Of a stretch of 64,000 bases of DNA, positions 18,309 to 28,632 are shown one piece after another. Origin of the DNA: Actinomycetota bacterium (GTDB lineage: Bacteria; Actinomycetota; Actinomycetes; Propionibacteriales; Propionibacteriaceae); contig JAIUOR010000051.1 in NCBI GenBank assembly GCA_020161795.1, positions 1 to 64,000 of the forward strand, given 5' to 3'. A program made the translations under genes and the position numbers. Numbering within the stretch: position 1 is the stretch's first letter; each line of letters begins with the position of its first letter. Under the pieces are notes generated by a model. It did not search any database, was not told the origin of the DNA, and saw only the letters and a program-made list of their open reading frames with translations.

Positions 18309-20591
18309 TCAGGTCGTGACGCCGTGCTCCGCGAGCAGGGCCGGGATGCTGGTGGTGCGGTTCCGAACGACGGCGATCGAACTTGCCGCCAGGCCGGCGA
18401 TCAACCAGGCGATCATCAGGAAGAGGTTCGTGGCGACGCCGGTCGACTCGGTGAGCAGGGCGCGGATCGCGTCCAGCGCCGGAGTGAGCGGAGAGAACAC
18501 CCGCAGCACCCCGAAGACCGTCGGCTCGGCGGAGGTCAGCATCGTGGCCAGGCTGAGCACGGCCAGGCCGAGCGAGACCAGGCGGCCGGTACCGCCGAAC
18601 CAGGCCACCAGGGCGTGGTTCACGGCCACGAAGGCCACCCCCGCGACCAGCATCAGCCCGAGCAGCCCGACCAGCTTGCCGAACGGCAGCTGCAGTGCGA
18701 ACTGCCCGATCACGGTCACCACCACCGCCTGGATGCTCACCACGATCACCCCCGGCAGCAGCGCCTCCGTCACCAGATAGGCAGACGAGCGGGCTGAGCC
18801 GAGCAGCCGCGAGCCAACCGCGCGGACGACGACGAAGGTCGCCAGCGCACCCGCCCACAGCGCCAGCACCATCAACAGCGTCGCCCAACCGATGCCCGCC
18901 CCGGCGGTGCCTTGGAGGTTGTCGGTGTTGATCGGAGCAGCCACCACGTCGGCGAGGTTCTGCCGGTCGGAGTCGGGGTAGCTGGGCAGCTTGTCCTTGC
19001 CCTCGGCGATGCCGTCGGCCAGCTGGCGGGCTCCGTCGGCGAGCTCCCGGCTACCGTCCGCTGCCTCACCCAACCCGTCGGAGAACTCGGTCATGCCGTC
19101 GGCCAACTGCGAGGCGCCATCGGCCGATTGCCCGATTCCGTCCACCAGGCGGGGGATGCCGTCCGCGAGCTGATCGGTGCCCTTGGCGAGTTCCGCCGTT
19201 CCCTTCACCAACTGCTTGCCTGCCGACTTCAGCTGGCCCAGTTCCGCGCTGGGGTCGGACCCTCCGGCGGAGGCCAGCTGCTCCTGCAGTACAGAGAGTC
19301 CGCCGGCCAGGGCCTGGGAGCCGCCTACCAGCGACGTGGCCTGATCAGGCGCGCCCAGACCCTGGGACGCAGCCTGTCCGGCAGCCCCCACGCCCACCGG
19401 AACCCCGACGCCGAGGCCTACCTGGAGCCCGGCCTGGGCACCCGCCTGTGCACCGACCCCCACCCCGACCTGGACGCCGGCCGAGCGGCCCGCCTCGAAG
19501 ATCGCGCACCCGCCCGGCATGGCCTGGATGTCATCCGGGCAGGGAACCGCCTGCGCTGCGGCATCCTGCGCCGGCTTGGCGGCCTTGCTCGCCGCCTGAT
19601 CGGCCGCTCCCTTCAGCGTCTGCTGAACCCCGTCGCTCGAGGCCTGCTGGTCGGCAGCCTGCTGTGCACCCTGCATCAGGTCCTTGTTCTTGCTCAGTTC
19701 ACCCATCGCGGCCTGGTACTGCCGCAGTCCGCCGGCAAGGTCGTCAGCTCCGGTTGCGAGCTTGCCGACTCCGGCCACCAGCTCACCCTGCTTGCCCAGC
19801 GAGTCCAGCGTCTGGTCGACCAGCTGGTTCACCCCATCCACGTACTGTTCGACCCCGTCGGCGAGGTCGCTGGTGCCGTTGGCCAGTTTGCGGGTGTCCT
19901 TGGGCAGGGACGAGGTCTGGTTCGCCATCGTGGCCAAGCCGTCCGCGAGCTCCCCAGTGCCGTCGGCCAGCTGGACGGAGCCGTCCGCCGCCTCGGCGAT
20001 GCCATCTGCCAGCACCTCCGCGCCGTCGGCCAGCTCACCGGCGCCGTCCGCCATGGTGACGAAGTTGTCGCCCATCTCGTTGAAGCCCAGGTAGATCTGG
20101 TCGAGGTAGGTGCTGGTGAGAGTCTCGTTCAGCGTGGTTGCCGCGGTGTGGGCGACCACCTTGCCCAGGGTGGCGTCGGCGATCCCGGCCACCGGGGAGG
20201 TCTCGACCTGGATGGTCGCGCGCCGAGCCTCAGCGGCGTCCCCGCCGTAAGAGGTGGCTGCCGCCGAGAAGTCGGCGGGAATCACGACCATCGCTGCGTA
20301 GCGTCCCGAGGCGAGCCCGGCGCGGGCGTCGGTCTCGGTGGCGGGTAGCCAGGTGAGGTTCTCCACCCGGTCGGAGTCGACCAGCGCGGCGGTCAGCTGG
20401 CGGCCCAGCGGGATGTACTGGTCGTCGATGGTGACCGGCTCGTCCAGGTTGACGATCGCCGCGTCGACCTGCCGCGGGTTGCCGTTCCAGGTGGCGGCGA
20501 ACAGGCCGCCGGCCACCAGCACCGGCACCAGGACGAGCCCCAGCCAGGTGAGCCACCGGGCGGGCTTGGCGTTGTTGCGTTCCACGATCAT
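18309..20591 (-). CDS. YhgE/Pip-domain membrane protein (ABC-2-type exporter-like)
   Basis: Protein of 760 aa. One N-terminal transmembrane helix (about 15-35), a large outside domain with the YhgE/Pip signature (AAIVNLDEPVTIDDQYIPLGRQL) and many short LADG repeats (ELADGAEVLADGIAEAADGS type) predicted to be coiled, then five or six C-terminal helices (about 560-750) resembling ABC-2 permeases. Its start overlaps the end of the MMPL gene by 4 nt (ATGA), so the two are coupled. Members are linked to type VII secretion-like or envelope export; cargo unknown. Confidence 0.85.
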   Translation of the reverse strand: MIVERNNAKPARWLTWLGLVLVPVLVAGGLFAATWNGNPRQVDAAIVNLDEPVTIDDQYIPLGRQLTAALVDSDRVENLTWLPATETDARAGLASGRYAAMVVIPADFSAAATSYGGDAAEARRATIQVETSPVAGIADATLGKVVAHTAATTLNETLTSTYLDQIYLGFNEMGDNFVTMADGAGELADGAEVLADGIAEAADGSVQLADGTGELADGLATMANQTSSLPKDTRKLANGTSDLADGVEQYVDGVNQLVDQTLDSLGKQGELVAGVGKLATGADDLAGGLRQYQAAMGELSKNKDLMQGAQQAADQQASSDGVQQTLKGAADQAASKAAKPAQDAAAQAVPCPDDIQAMPGGCAIFEAGRSAGVQVGVGVGAQAGAQAGLQVGLGVGVPVGVGAAGQAASQGLGAPDQATSLVGGSQALAGGLSVLQEQLASAGGSDPSAELGQLKSAGKQLVKGTAELAKGTDQLADGIPRLVDGIGQSADGASQLADGMTEFSDGLGEAADGSRELADGARQLADGIAEGKDKLPSYPDSDRQNLADVVAAPINTDNLQGTAGAGIGWATLLMVLALWAGALATFVVVRAVGSRLLGSARSSAYLVTEALLPGVIVVSIQAVVVTVIGQFALQLPFGKLVGLLGLMLVAGVAFVAVNHALVAWFGGTGRLVSLGLAVLSLATMLTSAEPTVFGVLRVFSPLTPALDAIRALLTESTGVATNLFLMIAWLIAGLAASSIAVVRNRTTSIPALLAEHGVTT

Positions 20592-23272
20592 CGGGTGGCT
20601 CCTGCGACGGCGAGGTGGGAGGGAAGGTGCAGCGTGCGGTAGTTCCCGGGCACCAGGGATTCGGGTTCGGTGCCGGGCATGATCCCCAGCACCCAGGTGG
20701 TGGGGTGCTCCGGGTCGGGCGGGGCGGCGAGCGCGGCGGCCAGCTCCGCCTGCAACTCGTCCGGGAGCTCGTCAGCGGCCGGGACGAAGACGATGCCGCC
20801 CTGGGCCAGGGCTAGCTCGCCGGTGACGTCGGCGGTGGTCGCCAGCAGCACGGGGGCCTGCGTCCGCACCAGCGACGCCTCCTCGGGCAGTACCCGGCCC
20901 AGCACCTTGACGTCTCCGCCGGTGAACTTCGCCCGTCCGGAGAGTCCGTACATCAGCGCGAGCCGGCCGAGGTGCTCCCCGGCCACCACCAGGATCTCGC
21001 CGCGTTCCAGGCGAACCGAGACACCCTCGAACAGGACGTGCTCACCGTCCCCGGCCAGCAGCCCCTCGGCGTGGATCGCTGCGGCGTCCTCCGGCGCCGG
21101 CCAGTCGGCCAGCCGGGTCTGGTGGGCGAGTGATTCACCCTCGACATCCAGGACGGGGAGCCGGCGCTGCAGCCAGGCCGGCAGCCACCAGGCCGACTGG
21201 CCCATCAGCTTCATTACCGCGGGGCCGAGGGTCATCCGCACCAGGAAGGCGTCGAAGGCGACGCCGATCGCCAGGCCGAAGGCGATCGGCTTGATCACCC
21301 CGATGCCGGTCGGCACGAAGAAGATGAAGACCGAGAACATGATCAGCGCGGCGGCGATCACCACCTTGGCCGAGTGGACGAAGCCGTCCTCGATCCAGGC
21401 GGAATTGCCGTGGACGTAGTCCTCCCGCATCCGCGAGGTGAGGAAGACCTCGTAGTCCATCGCCAGACCGAACAGGATGCCCATCAGGATGATCGGCAGG
21501 AAGCTGATCACCGGTCCGGGCTCGGGCAGGTTGATCAGCCAGCCGCCGATGCCCTGGTTGAAGACCAGCGTGATCAGGCCGAAGGAGGCGCCCACGCTCA
21601 GCAGGTAGCCCAGCGCGGCCTTGATCGGAACCCAGATTGAGCGGAAGGCCATCGCCAGCAGCACCAGCGACAGGCCGACCACGAAGAGACCGAAGGGCAG
21701 CAGCGCATCCCCCAGCTTGGTGCTCACGTCGAGCTGGATGGCGGTGATGCCGGTCACGGCGGTGTCGATGCCGAACTCGTCCTTCCAGCGCTGTTCCTGG
21801 GCGCGCAACTGGTCGACCAGGTCGCCGGTGGCCGGATCGTCCGGGCCGGTGGTGGGGATCACCTGGATCATCGCGGCGTCGGCGTTCTCGTTCGGCACCG
21901 CGGCGGCGACCATCTCGACGCCCGGCATCGCCTCGATCTCGTCTCGCAGCCCGTCCAGTGCCGCGACCGGGTCGTCCAGTTCGACGATCGAGCCGGTGAT
22001 CACCAGCGGACCGTTGAAGCCGATGCCGAACTCCTGGCTGACCAGGTCGAAGGCGATCCGGTCGGCGGCGCCAGGCGTCGCCCGTCCGGAGTTGGGAAGC
22101 GCGAGCTCCAGATCCTTGGCCGGGAAGGCCAGCGCGCCCATGCCGATGACGACGATCAGGACAGTGACCAGCGGCCGGCGGGTGATCACACCGACCCACC
22201 AGCGGGAGGCCCGTCCCGGTTCGCGCGGGGTGCGTCCCAGACGGGGTGCCTTCGGACGCATCCGCTCGCCGACGAAGCCCATCAGGGCGGGCAGCAGGGT
22301 GAGTGCGAGCATCACCTCCAGACCGACGCCCACCGCGGTGAAGACGCCCATGATCCCCAGGAAGGGGAGCCCGGCGATGCTCAGGCCGACCAGCGCGATG
22401 ATCACCGTGGCGCCGGCGAACACGACCGCCGAGCCGGCGGTCGCGACGGCCCGGGCGGCGGATTCCTCGACGTCCATGCCGGTACCCAGCTGGTCGCGGT
22501 GCCGGGAGAGGATGAACAACGCGTAGTCGATGCCGACCGCCAGGCAGAGCATCACCACCAGCATCAGGGTGGTCGAGCTGATCGAGATCACGCCGGTCGA
22601 GATCATCACGATCGTGACCCCGAGCCCGACGCCGGTCAGCGCCGTCCCGATCGGCAGCAGGGCGGGGATGATGCCGCCCAGCACCACGACCAGGACGATC
22701 AGCGCCACCACGACGCCCAGCCCTTCGACCAGGCTGATCTCGGGCAGGTGGATGGAGAAGACGTCGCCGCCGACGTCCACCGTAGAGCCGGGCAGGGTGG
22801 TGGTGAGCTGCTGGGCCGCGTCGACCAGTTCCTTCCGCTGCTCGTCGGTGAAGGTGGAGACCGTCCCCTCCACCTGGACGCGAGCCAGCGCGTGGCTGCC
22901 GTCGGCGCTGATCAGGCCGCCGATGTATTCGCTGAACGGGGTCTGGGTGCCGGTGACGAACGGAAGCTCATCCTCCAGCAGCTGCAGGTGGGCCTCGATC
23001 GCGGCCTGGTTGGCCGGCGAATCCACCCGGGTACCGGCAGGCGCGCCGATGACGATCGTCGCCGAGGCCTCCGCGGCCTGCGGGAAGGTGACGTAGAGGG
23101 TGTCCAGCGCTCGTGCGGAACTGGAGCCCGGGATGGTGAAGGCGTCGTCGTAGGCGCCGCCGAAGGTCAGCCCGAGCAGGCCGAGCAGGCCCAGCAGTAC
23201 CAGCCAGGCGGCCACGACCCGGCGGCGGAGCCGGTAGCTGGCGCGGCCGAGGCGATAGAGAAATGCCGACAC
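20588..23272 (-). CDS. MMPL-family transporter fused to a degenerate ABC-ATPase-like domain
   Basis: Protein of 894 aa. Two MMPL halves with about 11-12 transmembrane helices: one at 20-40, a porter loop about 45-185, a helix cluster about 190-360, a second loop and a second cluster up to about 690. Residues about 715-894 look like an ABC nucleotide-binding domain (FEGVSVRLERGEILVVAG, GLSGRAKFTGGDVKVLGR), but the Walker A position reads AGEHLGRLAL, with neither GxGKST nor the lysine. The GTG at 23272 follows GGAGAC; the upstream ATG at 23287 has no site. Regulated most likely by the divergent TetR protein through the palindrome at 23312-23344. Confidence 0.88.
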   Translation of the reverse strand: MSAFLYRLGRASYRLRRRVVAAWLVLLGLLGLLGLTFGGAYDDAFTIPGSSSARALDTLYVTFPQAAEASATIVIGAPAGTRVDSPANQAAIEAHLQLLEDELPFVTGTQTPFSEYIGGLISADGSHALARVQVEGTVSTFTDEQRKELVDAAQQLTTTLPGSTVDVGGDVFSIHLPEISLVEGLGVVVALIVLVVVLGGIIPALLPIGTALTGVGLGVTIVMISTGVISISSTTLMLVVMLCLAVGIDYALFILSRHRDQLGTGMDVEESAARAVATAGSAVVFAGATVIIALVGLSIAGLPFLGIMGVFTAVGVGLEVMLALTLLPALMGFVGERMRPKAPRLGRTPREPGRASRWWVGVITRRPLVTVLIVVIGMGALAFPAKDLELALPNSGRATPGAADRIAFDLVSQEFGIGFNGPLVITGSIVELDDPVAALDGLRDEIEAMPGVEMVAAAVPNENADAAMIQVIPTTGPDDPATGDLVDQLRAQEQRWKDEFGIDTAVTGITAIQLDVSTKLGDALLPFGLFVVGLSLVLLAMAFRSIWVPIKAALGYLLSVGASFGLITLVFNQGIGGWLINLPEPGPVISFLPIILMGILFGLAMDYEVFLTSRMREDYVHGNSAWIEDGFVHSAKVVIAAALIMFSVFIFFVPTGIGVIKPIAFGLAIGVAFDAFLVRMTLGPAVMKLMGQSAWWLPAWLQRRLPVLDVEGESLAHQTRLADWPAPEDAAAIHAEGLLAGDGEHVLFEGVSVRLERGEILVVAGEHLGRLALMYGLSGRAKFTGGDVKVLGRVLPEEASLVRTQAPVLLATTADVTGELALAQGGIVFVPAADELPDELQAELAAALAAPPDPEHPTTWVLGIMPGTEPESLVPGNYRTLHLPSHLAVAGATR

Positions 23273-23311
23273 GGGGTCTCCGTCCATCGGAAGTGCAGGT
23301 CAGAGGAGCTA

Positions 23312-23344
23312 GATACACAACTGTATCCGATACATTTGTGTATC
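23312..23344. promoter_or_regulatory. 33-bp near-perfect palindromic operator between the MMPL and TetR genes
   Basis: Outer arms GATACACAA (23312-23320) and TTGTGTATC (23336-23344) are exact complements, and an inner palindrome TGTATC-C-GATACA (23322-23334) is also exact. Only one base pair and the centre break full symmetry. It lies midway between the divergent starts at 23272 and 23423, where a TetR dimer pair would repress both genes. Confidence 0.75.
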
Positions 23345-23422
23345 CTGACACGTGAGCCAGGCCACGGACCGGACAGCGACCGTCCCGCCGTCCCAGTCGC
23401 CGGCAGGCGGGAGGAGTCAGGG

Positions 23423-24055
23423 GTGAACACGGTCAGCCCGAAGCGCGCCCAGACCCGGGATCGGCTGCTGGACGCCGCGGTCGCTCTGTTCGCCGAGAAG
23501 GGCGTGCTCGGCGCCTCGGTGGAGGAGATCTGCGAGCGCGCCGGCTTCACCCGGGGCGCCTTCTACTCCAACTTCGCTTCCAAGGACGAGCTGGTGCTGG
23601 CCGCGGTCGAGCGCAAGGGCACCGAGATCTATCGCTCCGCCACCGTGGCCGTGGACTCGGTTCCCGAAGCGCGGATCGAGCCCGGATCGGTGGACACGGT
23701 GATCCGTCAGGCGATGCTGGTCTTCCAGGCGAGCCAGGCGCTCGACCCGACGTGGTTGCTGGCCCGCAGCGAGATGCGGCTCTACGCGCTGCGCAACCCG
23801 TCCGTCCGGGAGCCGCTGCAGGCGGTCGAGCAACGCGTCAACGACCTGCTGATCGCCGCCATCGAGGCCGTGATCGCCCGGCAGGGGGCCACTCTCGCCG
23901 TCCCCACTCGCGAACTGGTGCGGGTGCTCGAGGGGTACTACGAGGCGCTGGCCACCGAGGCGCTGGTGTCGGGCCGGGATCTGAACGGCCCGGAGTGGGC
24001 CGAGCGGTTGGCCGACCTGGTCCGCGCGCTGGTCCGCTTCGAACCTGGCCATTAG
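23423..24055 (+). CDS. TetR-family transcriptional regulator
   Basis: Protein of 210 aa. The N-terminal HTH is clear (RDRLLDAAVALFAEKGVLGA, then VEEICERAGFTRGAFYSNF and KDELVLAAVE). The C-terminal ligand domain is of unknown specificity. GTG start at 23423 after GGAGGAG. It is divergent from the MMPL-YhgE operon and probably represses it and itself through the long palindrome between them; hydrophobic or lipid-like exported compounds are typical inducers. Confidence 0.9.
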   Translation: MNTVSPKRAQTRDRLLDAAVALFAEKGVLGASVEEICERAGFTRGAFYSNFASKDELVLAAVERKGTEIYRSATVAVDSVPEARIEPGSVDTVIRQAMLVFQASQALDPTWLLARSEMRLYALRNPSVREPLQAVEQRVNDLLIAAIEAVIARQGATLAVPTRELVRVLEGYYEALATEALVSGRDLNGPEWAERLADLVRALVRFEPGH

Positions 24056-24106
24056 GCTCGTCTCGGATCGGTCGTGCGTCCGGTCACCCGACCTAGGAGA
24101 ACACCC

Positions 24107-25078
24107 ATGAGCAGCCCCGCCTCCGAGACCCCCAAGACCTCCAAGCTGACCGTCGTGGGCGCCGGCGCAGTGGGTTCGTCGATTGCCTACGCGTCGCTGA
24201 TCCGCGGCTCGGCTCGCCGGATCGCGCTGTACGACATCGACGCCAAGAAGGTGGATGCGGAGGTCAAGGATCTCTCCCACGGCACCCAGTTCACCCAGGC
24301 CTCGGTGATGGAGGGCGGGGCCGACATCGAGGTGGCGCGCGATTCCAGCATCATCATCATCACAGCCGGCGCACGCCAGCGGCCCGGCCAGACCCGGCTG
24401 GATCTCGCCGGCGTGAACGCCCGGATCCTCTCCGACATGGTGCCCAAGCTGCAGGAGGTCGCGCCCGATGCCCTGTTGGTGCTGGTGACCAACCCCTGCG
24501 ATGTGCTCACCGTGGTGGCGCAGCAGGTCAGCGGCCTGCCGAAGTCGCGGGTGTTCTCCACCGGGACCATCCTGGACACCTCCCGGCTGCGCTGGGCCAT
24601 CGCGCAGCACGCCAAGGTGCACCAGCGCAACGTCCACGCGATCATGATCGGCGAGCACGGCGACACCGAGTTCCCGATCTGGTCGAGCGCGAGCATCGCG
24701 CAGATCCCGATCCGGGATTGGAAGGACGACCACGGCAACCGGCTCTTCACCGAGGAACTGCTGGCCAGCATCACCTACGACACGGTGCACGCCGCCTACG
24801 AGATCATCGAGGGCAAGGGCGCGACCAACTACGCCATCGGCCTGGCCGGGGCGAGCCTGGTCGAGGCGCTGCTGGGCGACCAGCGGACGATCCTGCCGGT
24901 CTCCTCGGTGCTGGACGACTACCGCGGCATCTCCGGGGTCGCGATGTCGGTGCCGAGCCTGGTCACCCGCCAGGGCGTCGAGGAGGTCTACGAGTTCCCG
25001 ATGGACGCCCACGAGATCGGCCTGCTGAAGAAGTCGGCCGATGCCATCAAGTCGACGCTGAAGGCCATCGGGTTCTGA
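24107..25078 (+). CDS. ldh: L-lactate dehydrogenase
   Basis: Protein of 323 aa, normal length. NAD site GAGAVGSS near residue 20, substrate-loop arginine in [24 protein letters not shown] and the catalytic histidine in [10 protein letters not shown]. The reading favours lactate rather than malate dehydrogenase (QRPGQTR rather than RKPGMSR). It reduces pyruvate to lactate with NADH. AGGAGA lies before the ATG at 24107. Its 3' end overlaps the convergent GT87 gene by 32 nt. Confidence 0.95.
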   Translation: MSSPASETPKTSKLTVVGAGAVGSSIAYASLIRGSARRIALYDIDAKKVDAEVKDLSHGTQFTQASVMEGGADIEVARDSSIIIITAGARQRPGQTRLDLAGVNARILSDMVPKLQEVAPDALLVLVTNPCDVLTVVAQQVSGLPKSRVFSTGTILDTSRLRWAIAQHAKVHQRNVHAIMIGEHGDTEFPIWSSASIAQIPIRDWKDDHGNRLFTEELLASITYDTVHAAYEIIEGKGATNYAIGLAGASLVEALLGDQRTILPVSSVLDDYRGISGVAMSVPSLVTRQGVEEVYEFPMDAHEIGLLKKSADAIKSTLKAIGF

Positions 25079-26435
25079 GCCCACTCGCGGAGCCGGCCAG
25101 AACCCCCCGGATCCCGACCAGCCAGGGCGCGTCCGGGCGGCCGTCCAGCAGGCCGCCGTCCGGATCGTCCAGGCCACCGGCGCGGACGATGTCGCGGCTC
25201 GGGTGCCAGACGTCCCGCACCACGCGGACGCAGAGCCACACCTGGACGCCGATACGGAACAGCACGGCTGCCATGTAGATCCGGTCCTCGCCGCCCACGC
25301 CGGTGGCGGTGAGCCCGGCGATGTGCGCCCAGATCGCGACGAAGTAGCCCAGCTCGGCCACCGAGAACACCGCCCAGTCGAGCCAGCGGGGCCGGGCCAG
25401 TACCAGCAGCGGCAGCAACCACAGGACGTACTGCGGGGAGTAGACCTTGTTGACCAGCAGGAAGAGGGTGACGATCAGGAAGGCACCCTGTGCCAGGCGC
25501 GGCCGTCGCGGGGCGAACAGCAACAGGAACGCGAGCGCCAGGGTTCCGGCGATCATCAACCCGGCGACCCAGACGGAGAGCGCGTCCACGGTCACCCCGG
25601 CCAGGCTCAGCACGTACCAGATCGACCCCAGGTCGGCGGTGCGATCGGCGTTCATGCTCCAGAAGTTCAGCCAGCCCTCGGGAGCGAGCAGGTAGACCGG
25701 CAGGTTGATCGCGGTCCAGGTGACCGCCGTCACCCCAGCTGTGAGGAAGAAGGGCCGCCATCGTCCGGCCCGCAGGCAGAGCAGGGCCAACGGGACCAGC
25801 AGCAGCACCGGGTACAGCTTGGCCGCGACGCCCAGTCCCAGCCAGACGCCCGTCCAGGCCGGACGTCTCCGCGACCAGGCCAGCAGCGCCAGCGAGGTCA
25901 GAGCCACCACCAGGGCATCCCAGTTCACCAACGCGGCGGTCATCACGGCCGGGGAGACCGCGATCATCAACGCGTCCCAGGGACGCGACATCCGCAGGTG
26001 CGCCCACACCAGCACCGCGAAACCGAGGAAGAGCAGGACGGCGCTGATCCCGAAGAAGAGCTGGGCGGAATGGTCGAGTTCGTCGCCGACCAGACCGGGA
26101 GCGGTCAAGCCGCCGAAGAGGTTCACGATCCGCCGGGTGAGGTCGATGAGCATCCCGGTGAGCACCGGGTATTCCAGATCCGCCTCCAGGTAGGGGATCC
26201 GGCCCTCCCCCACGCCGCGCCAGTAGAACAGCGCGGTGATGTCGGTGTAGCAGAGGTTCTCATAGGCATCGCCGCCGTCGAGGCAGGCCCGCTGCCGCCA
26301 CATCAGCACCAGCCAGGAGAAGGTCAGCGCCAGCATCGCCCACGGTCCGGCGGCGTACCAGACGCCGCCAGGACGAGCGTGCCGGCCGAGGCCGCCGCCC
26401 AGCATGCGCTCGACCGACGGCCCGCCACTCACCAC
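25047..26435 (-). CDS. Polyprenol-linked mannosyltransferase-like membrane protein (GT87 family)
   Basis: Protein of 462 aa with about 10 transmembrane helices. The first extracellular loop carries the acidic motif [11 protein letters not shown], and later loops have [24 protein letters not shown] and [16 protein letters not shown], all typical of GT87 (DUF2029) glycosyltransferases that use polyprenyl-phosphate mannose. The GTG start at 26435 lies 10 nt after the PBP gene, so it is the third gene of the DUF5318-PBP-GT87 operon. In Mycobacterium tuberculosis the matching set is Rv0049-ponA1-Rv0051. Confidence 0.88.
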   Translation of the reverse strand: MVSGGPSVERMLGGGLGRHARPGGVWYAAGPWAMLALTFSWLVLMWRQRACLDGGDAYENLCYTDITALFYWRGVGEGRIPYLEADLEYPVLTGMLIDLTRRIVNLFGGLTAPGLVGDELDHSAQLFFGISAVLLFLGFAVLVWAHLRMSRPWDALMIAVSPAVMTAALVNWDALVVALTSLALLAWSRRRPAWTGVWLGLGVAAKLYPVLLLVPLALLCLRAGRWRPFFLTAGVTAVTWTAINLPVYLLAPEGWLNFWSMNADRTADLGSIWYVLSLAGVTVDALSVWVAGLMIAGTLALAFLLLFAPRRPRLAQGAFLIVTLFLLVNKVYSPQYVLWLLPLLVLARPRWLDWAVFSVAELGYFVAIWAHIAGLTATGVGGEDRIYMAAVLFRIGVQVWLCVRVVRDVWHPSRDIVRAGGLDDPDGGLLDGRPDAPWLVGIRGVLAGSASGLRTRWPSAST

Positions 26436-26445
26436 ATCGGCGATC

Positions 26446-28632
26446 CTAGGTCTCCGTCTTCTCGCCGGCCCCCGGCTGCTCCGGTTCAGTCGTCGGCGGC
26501 TTGGTCTCCGGCGGGGCGGTGGTCGGCGGGGCCTTGGTGGGCTGCGTGGGAGTCGGCTTTGGGGTCGGTTTCGTCGTCGAGGTCGGCGGCGCCTTCGTCG
26601 GCGTCGTCGGGGTGGGTTCGCCCGTGGGTTGCTCCGTGGGCGTCTCCGACGGCAGTTCGGTGGGCTCCGGGGTGGGCGAGGGCTCCTCGGTCTCCTTGCT
26701 CGGCTTCGGCGAGGGCGACTGGGTGGAGACGCGCCTGGTGGGCTGGGCGAAGGCGATCCGCTCCTTGCCGTCCATCGCCACCTTCATGAAGTCGAGCCAG
26801 GCCATGGCCGGGTATCGGGAGCCGTAGAAGTACTGGCCCAGGTTGCCGGTCCCCTGATCGCCCTTGACGATCATCACCGAGGTGGTGATCTGGCGGGTGA
26901 ACCCGACGAACCAGATCGCGCGGGTCGCCTTCAGGTCCGAGATGTAGTAGGAGCCGGTCTTGCCGGCCACCGGATAGCCCAACTGCGAGGCCCGGGAGCC
27001 CGTACCGTCCTGGGCCACCTTGGTCAGTGCGTAGGTGACGTCTGTCGCGACGTCGGATTCGATCCCTCTCTCCGGAGCGATCGAGGCGGCGTACAGCCGC
27101 TGCTCACGGGAGTCGAACACCTCGGCGACCACGTGCGGATCGACGTGCAGGCCCTGGTTGGCGAAGGTGGAGTAGCCCGAAGCCTGGTTGAGCGGGCTGA
27201 TCTCGCCGGTGCCCAGCGGAATCCGGTAGCCGGTCTCGTCCCAGCTCTTGCTGTGCGGGACACCGGCATCCTCGGCGGCCTGGACCACCTTGTCGTGTCC
27301 ATCCTCCAACTGCATCACCAGATCGACGAAGCCGGGATTGCTCGAACGGGTGGTGGCCGACAGCAGCGAGATCCGTCCGGCCCTGCCGGGAATCGGCCTG
27401 CCCCCATCAGGTGGTGTGACGGTGCTGCCGTTGACCTTGTCCTCCAGCGTCCAGCCGTCCCGCAGTGCCGCGGCCAGCGCGTAGGGCTTGAAGGTCGAGC
27501 CAACCGGACGCGGAGACGTGGCCCAGTTGATGTAGTTCTCCGTATAGTCTCTACCGCCGTAGAGGGCCAATACTCCGCCGGTCTCGTTGTCGATCGAAGC
27601 GAGGCCGACGTGGATGTCCTCGGCCTTCTTCTTCGACCCGCCCACCTCGCGGGCGTAGGTGTTGGCGGTCTTCACCGCCGCGGCTTGCGCCTTGCGGTCG
27701 AAGGTGGTGACGATCCTCAGGCCACCGCCGTTGATCTGGTCCTCGGAGAAGTCGTTGGCCAGCAACTCCTTGCGCACCATTTCGAGCAGGAAGCCCTTGG
27801 GGCCACCCATCGCCGAATCCTTCTTGACCTTCGGGAACTCGGGCAGCTCGGAATAGATCTCCAGCCGTTCGGCGTCGGTGATCTTGCCCATCTCCACCAA
27901 CCCGTTGAGGGAGTACTGGTAGCGCTCGAGCAGATCGGCGGCCTGCTTGTCGCCCGCGGCCGGATCGAGGTTGCCCGGGGAGTTCACGATCGCCGTCAGC
28001 GCCACCGCCTCGGCCAGCGTCAGCTCGGATTGCGGCTTGTCGAAGTACGCCTGGCTGGCAGCCTCGATGCCGTAGGCGCCGCGGCCGAAATAGACGGTGT
28101 TGAGGTAGCCCTCGAGGATCTGCTCCTTGGTGCGTTCCTGGCCCACCTTGACCGCGAGCAGGATCTCCTTGGCCTTGCGCGTGAAGGTCTTCTCCTGGGT
28201 CAGGTACATCACCTTGATGTACTGCTGGGTGATGGTCGAGCCACCGACGGCCTGTTCGGGGCCGACCAGCGACCGGGCGGCCCGCGCCAGGGCCGCGATG
28301 TCGAACCCGGGGTCGGTCCAGAAGGTGCGGTTCTCCGCGGCCACGATCGCATCCGTGACGTAGGGATTCATCTGCTCGAACGGGATGGTCACCCGGTTCT
28401 GCACCTTGAACGAGCCCAGCTCGGTCTTGCCGTCGTTGTAGTAGACGAAGGTGGTGTTGGTGCGGAAGTCGGCATTCGGGTCGGGGAGCTGAATCATGCT
28501 GTACGCCACCGCGACCCCGGCCGCACCCAGCACACCGAGGGTGAGGAAGATGCCGATGGTCCACTTCAGCGCGCGTACCCAGGGGTTGCGCTTGCGCTTG
28601 TTGCTGGGTTTCGCTCGTGCGGGTTTAGCCAT
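26446..28632 (-). CDS. Class A penicillin-binding protein (bifunctional transglycosylase/transpeptidase)
   Basis: Protein of 728 aa. A basic cytosolic start, one transmembrane helix (about 25-47), a GT51 transglycosylase domain (about 65-245: AAENRTFWTDPGFD, GGSTITQQYIK, KILEGYLN-like, FGRGAYGIEAAS), then the transpeptidase domain (about 320-610) with SxxK as GSTFKPYA, SxN in SSNPGF and KTG in AGKTGSYY. The tail (about 640-728) is rich in Pro/Thr/Glu/Lys. Builds septal and side-wall peptidoglycan. Its start overlaps the DUF5318 gene by 8 nt. Confidence 0.95.
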   Translation of the reverse strand: MAKPARAKPSNKRKRNPWVRALKWTIGIFLTLGVLGAAGVAVAYSMIQLPDPNADFRTNTTFVYYNDGKTELGSFKVQNRVTIPFEQMNPYVTDAIVAAENRTFWTDPGFDIAALARAARSLVGPEQAVGGSTITQQYIKVMYLTQEKTFTRKAKEILLAVKVGQERTKEQILEGYLNTVYFGRGAYGIEAASQAYFDKPQSELTLAEAVALTAIVNSPGNLDPAAGDKQAADLLERYQYSLNGLVEMGKITDAERLEIYSELPEFPKVKKDSAMGGPKGFLLEMVRKELLANDFSEDQINGGGLRIVTTFDRKAQAAAVKTANTYAREVGGSKKKAEDIHVGLASIDNETGGVLALYGGRDYTENYINWATSPRPVGSTFKPYALAAALRDGWTLEDKVNGSTVTPPDGGRPIPGRAGRISLLSATTRSSNPGFVDLVMQLEDGHDKVVQAAEDAGVPHSKSWDETGYRIPLGTGEISPLNQASGYSTFANQGLHVDPHVVAEVFDSREQRLYAASIAPERGIESDVATDVTYALTKVAQDGTGSRASQLGYPVAGKTGSYYISDLKATRAIWFVGFTRQITTSVMIVKGDQGTGNLGQYFYGSRYPAMAWLDFMKVAMDGKERIAFAQPTRRVSTQSPSPKPSKETEEPSPTPEPTELPSETPTEQPTGEPTPTTPTKAPPTSTTKPTPKPTPTQPTKAPPTTAPPETKPPTTEPEQPGAGEKTET

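Noticed and set aside
18900-20100. Possible DNA repeat array
   Set aside because: The short periodic units encode LADG-type protein repeats within the YhgE/Pip gene.
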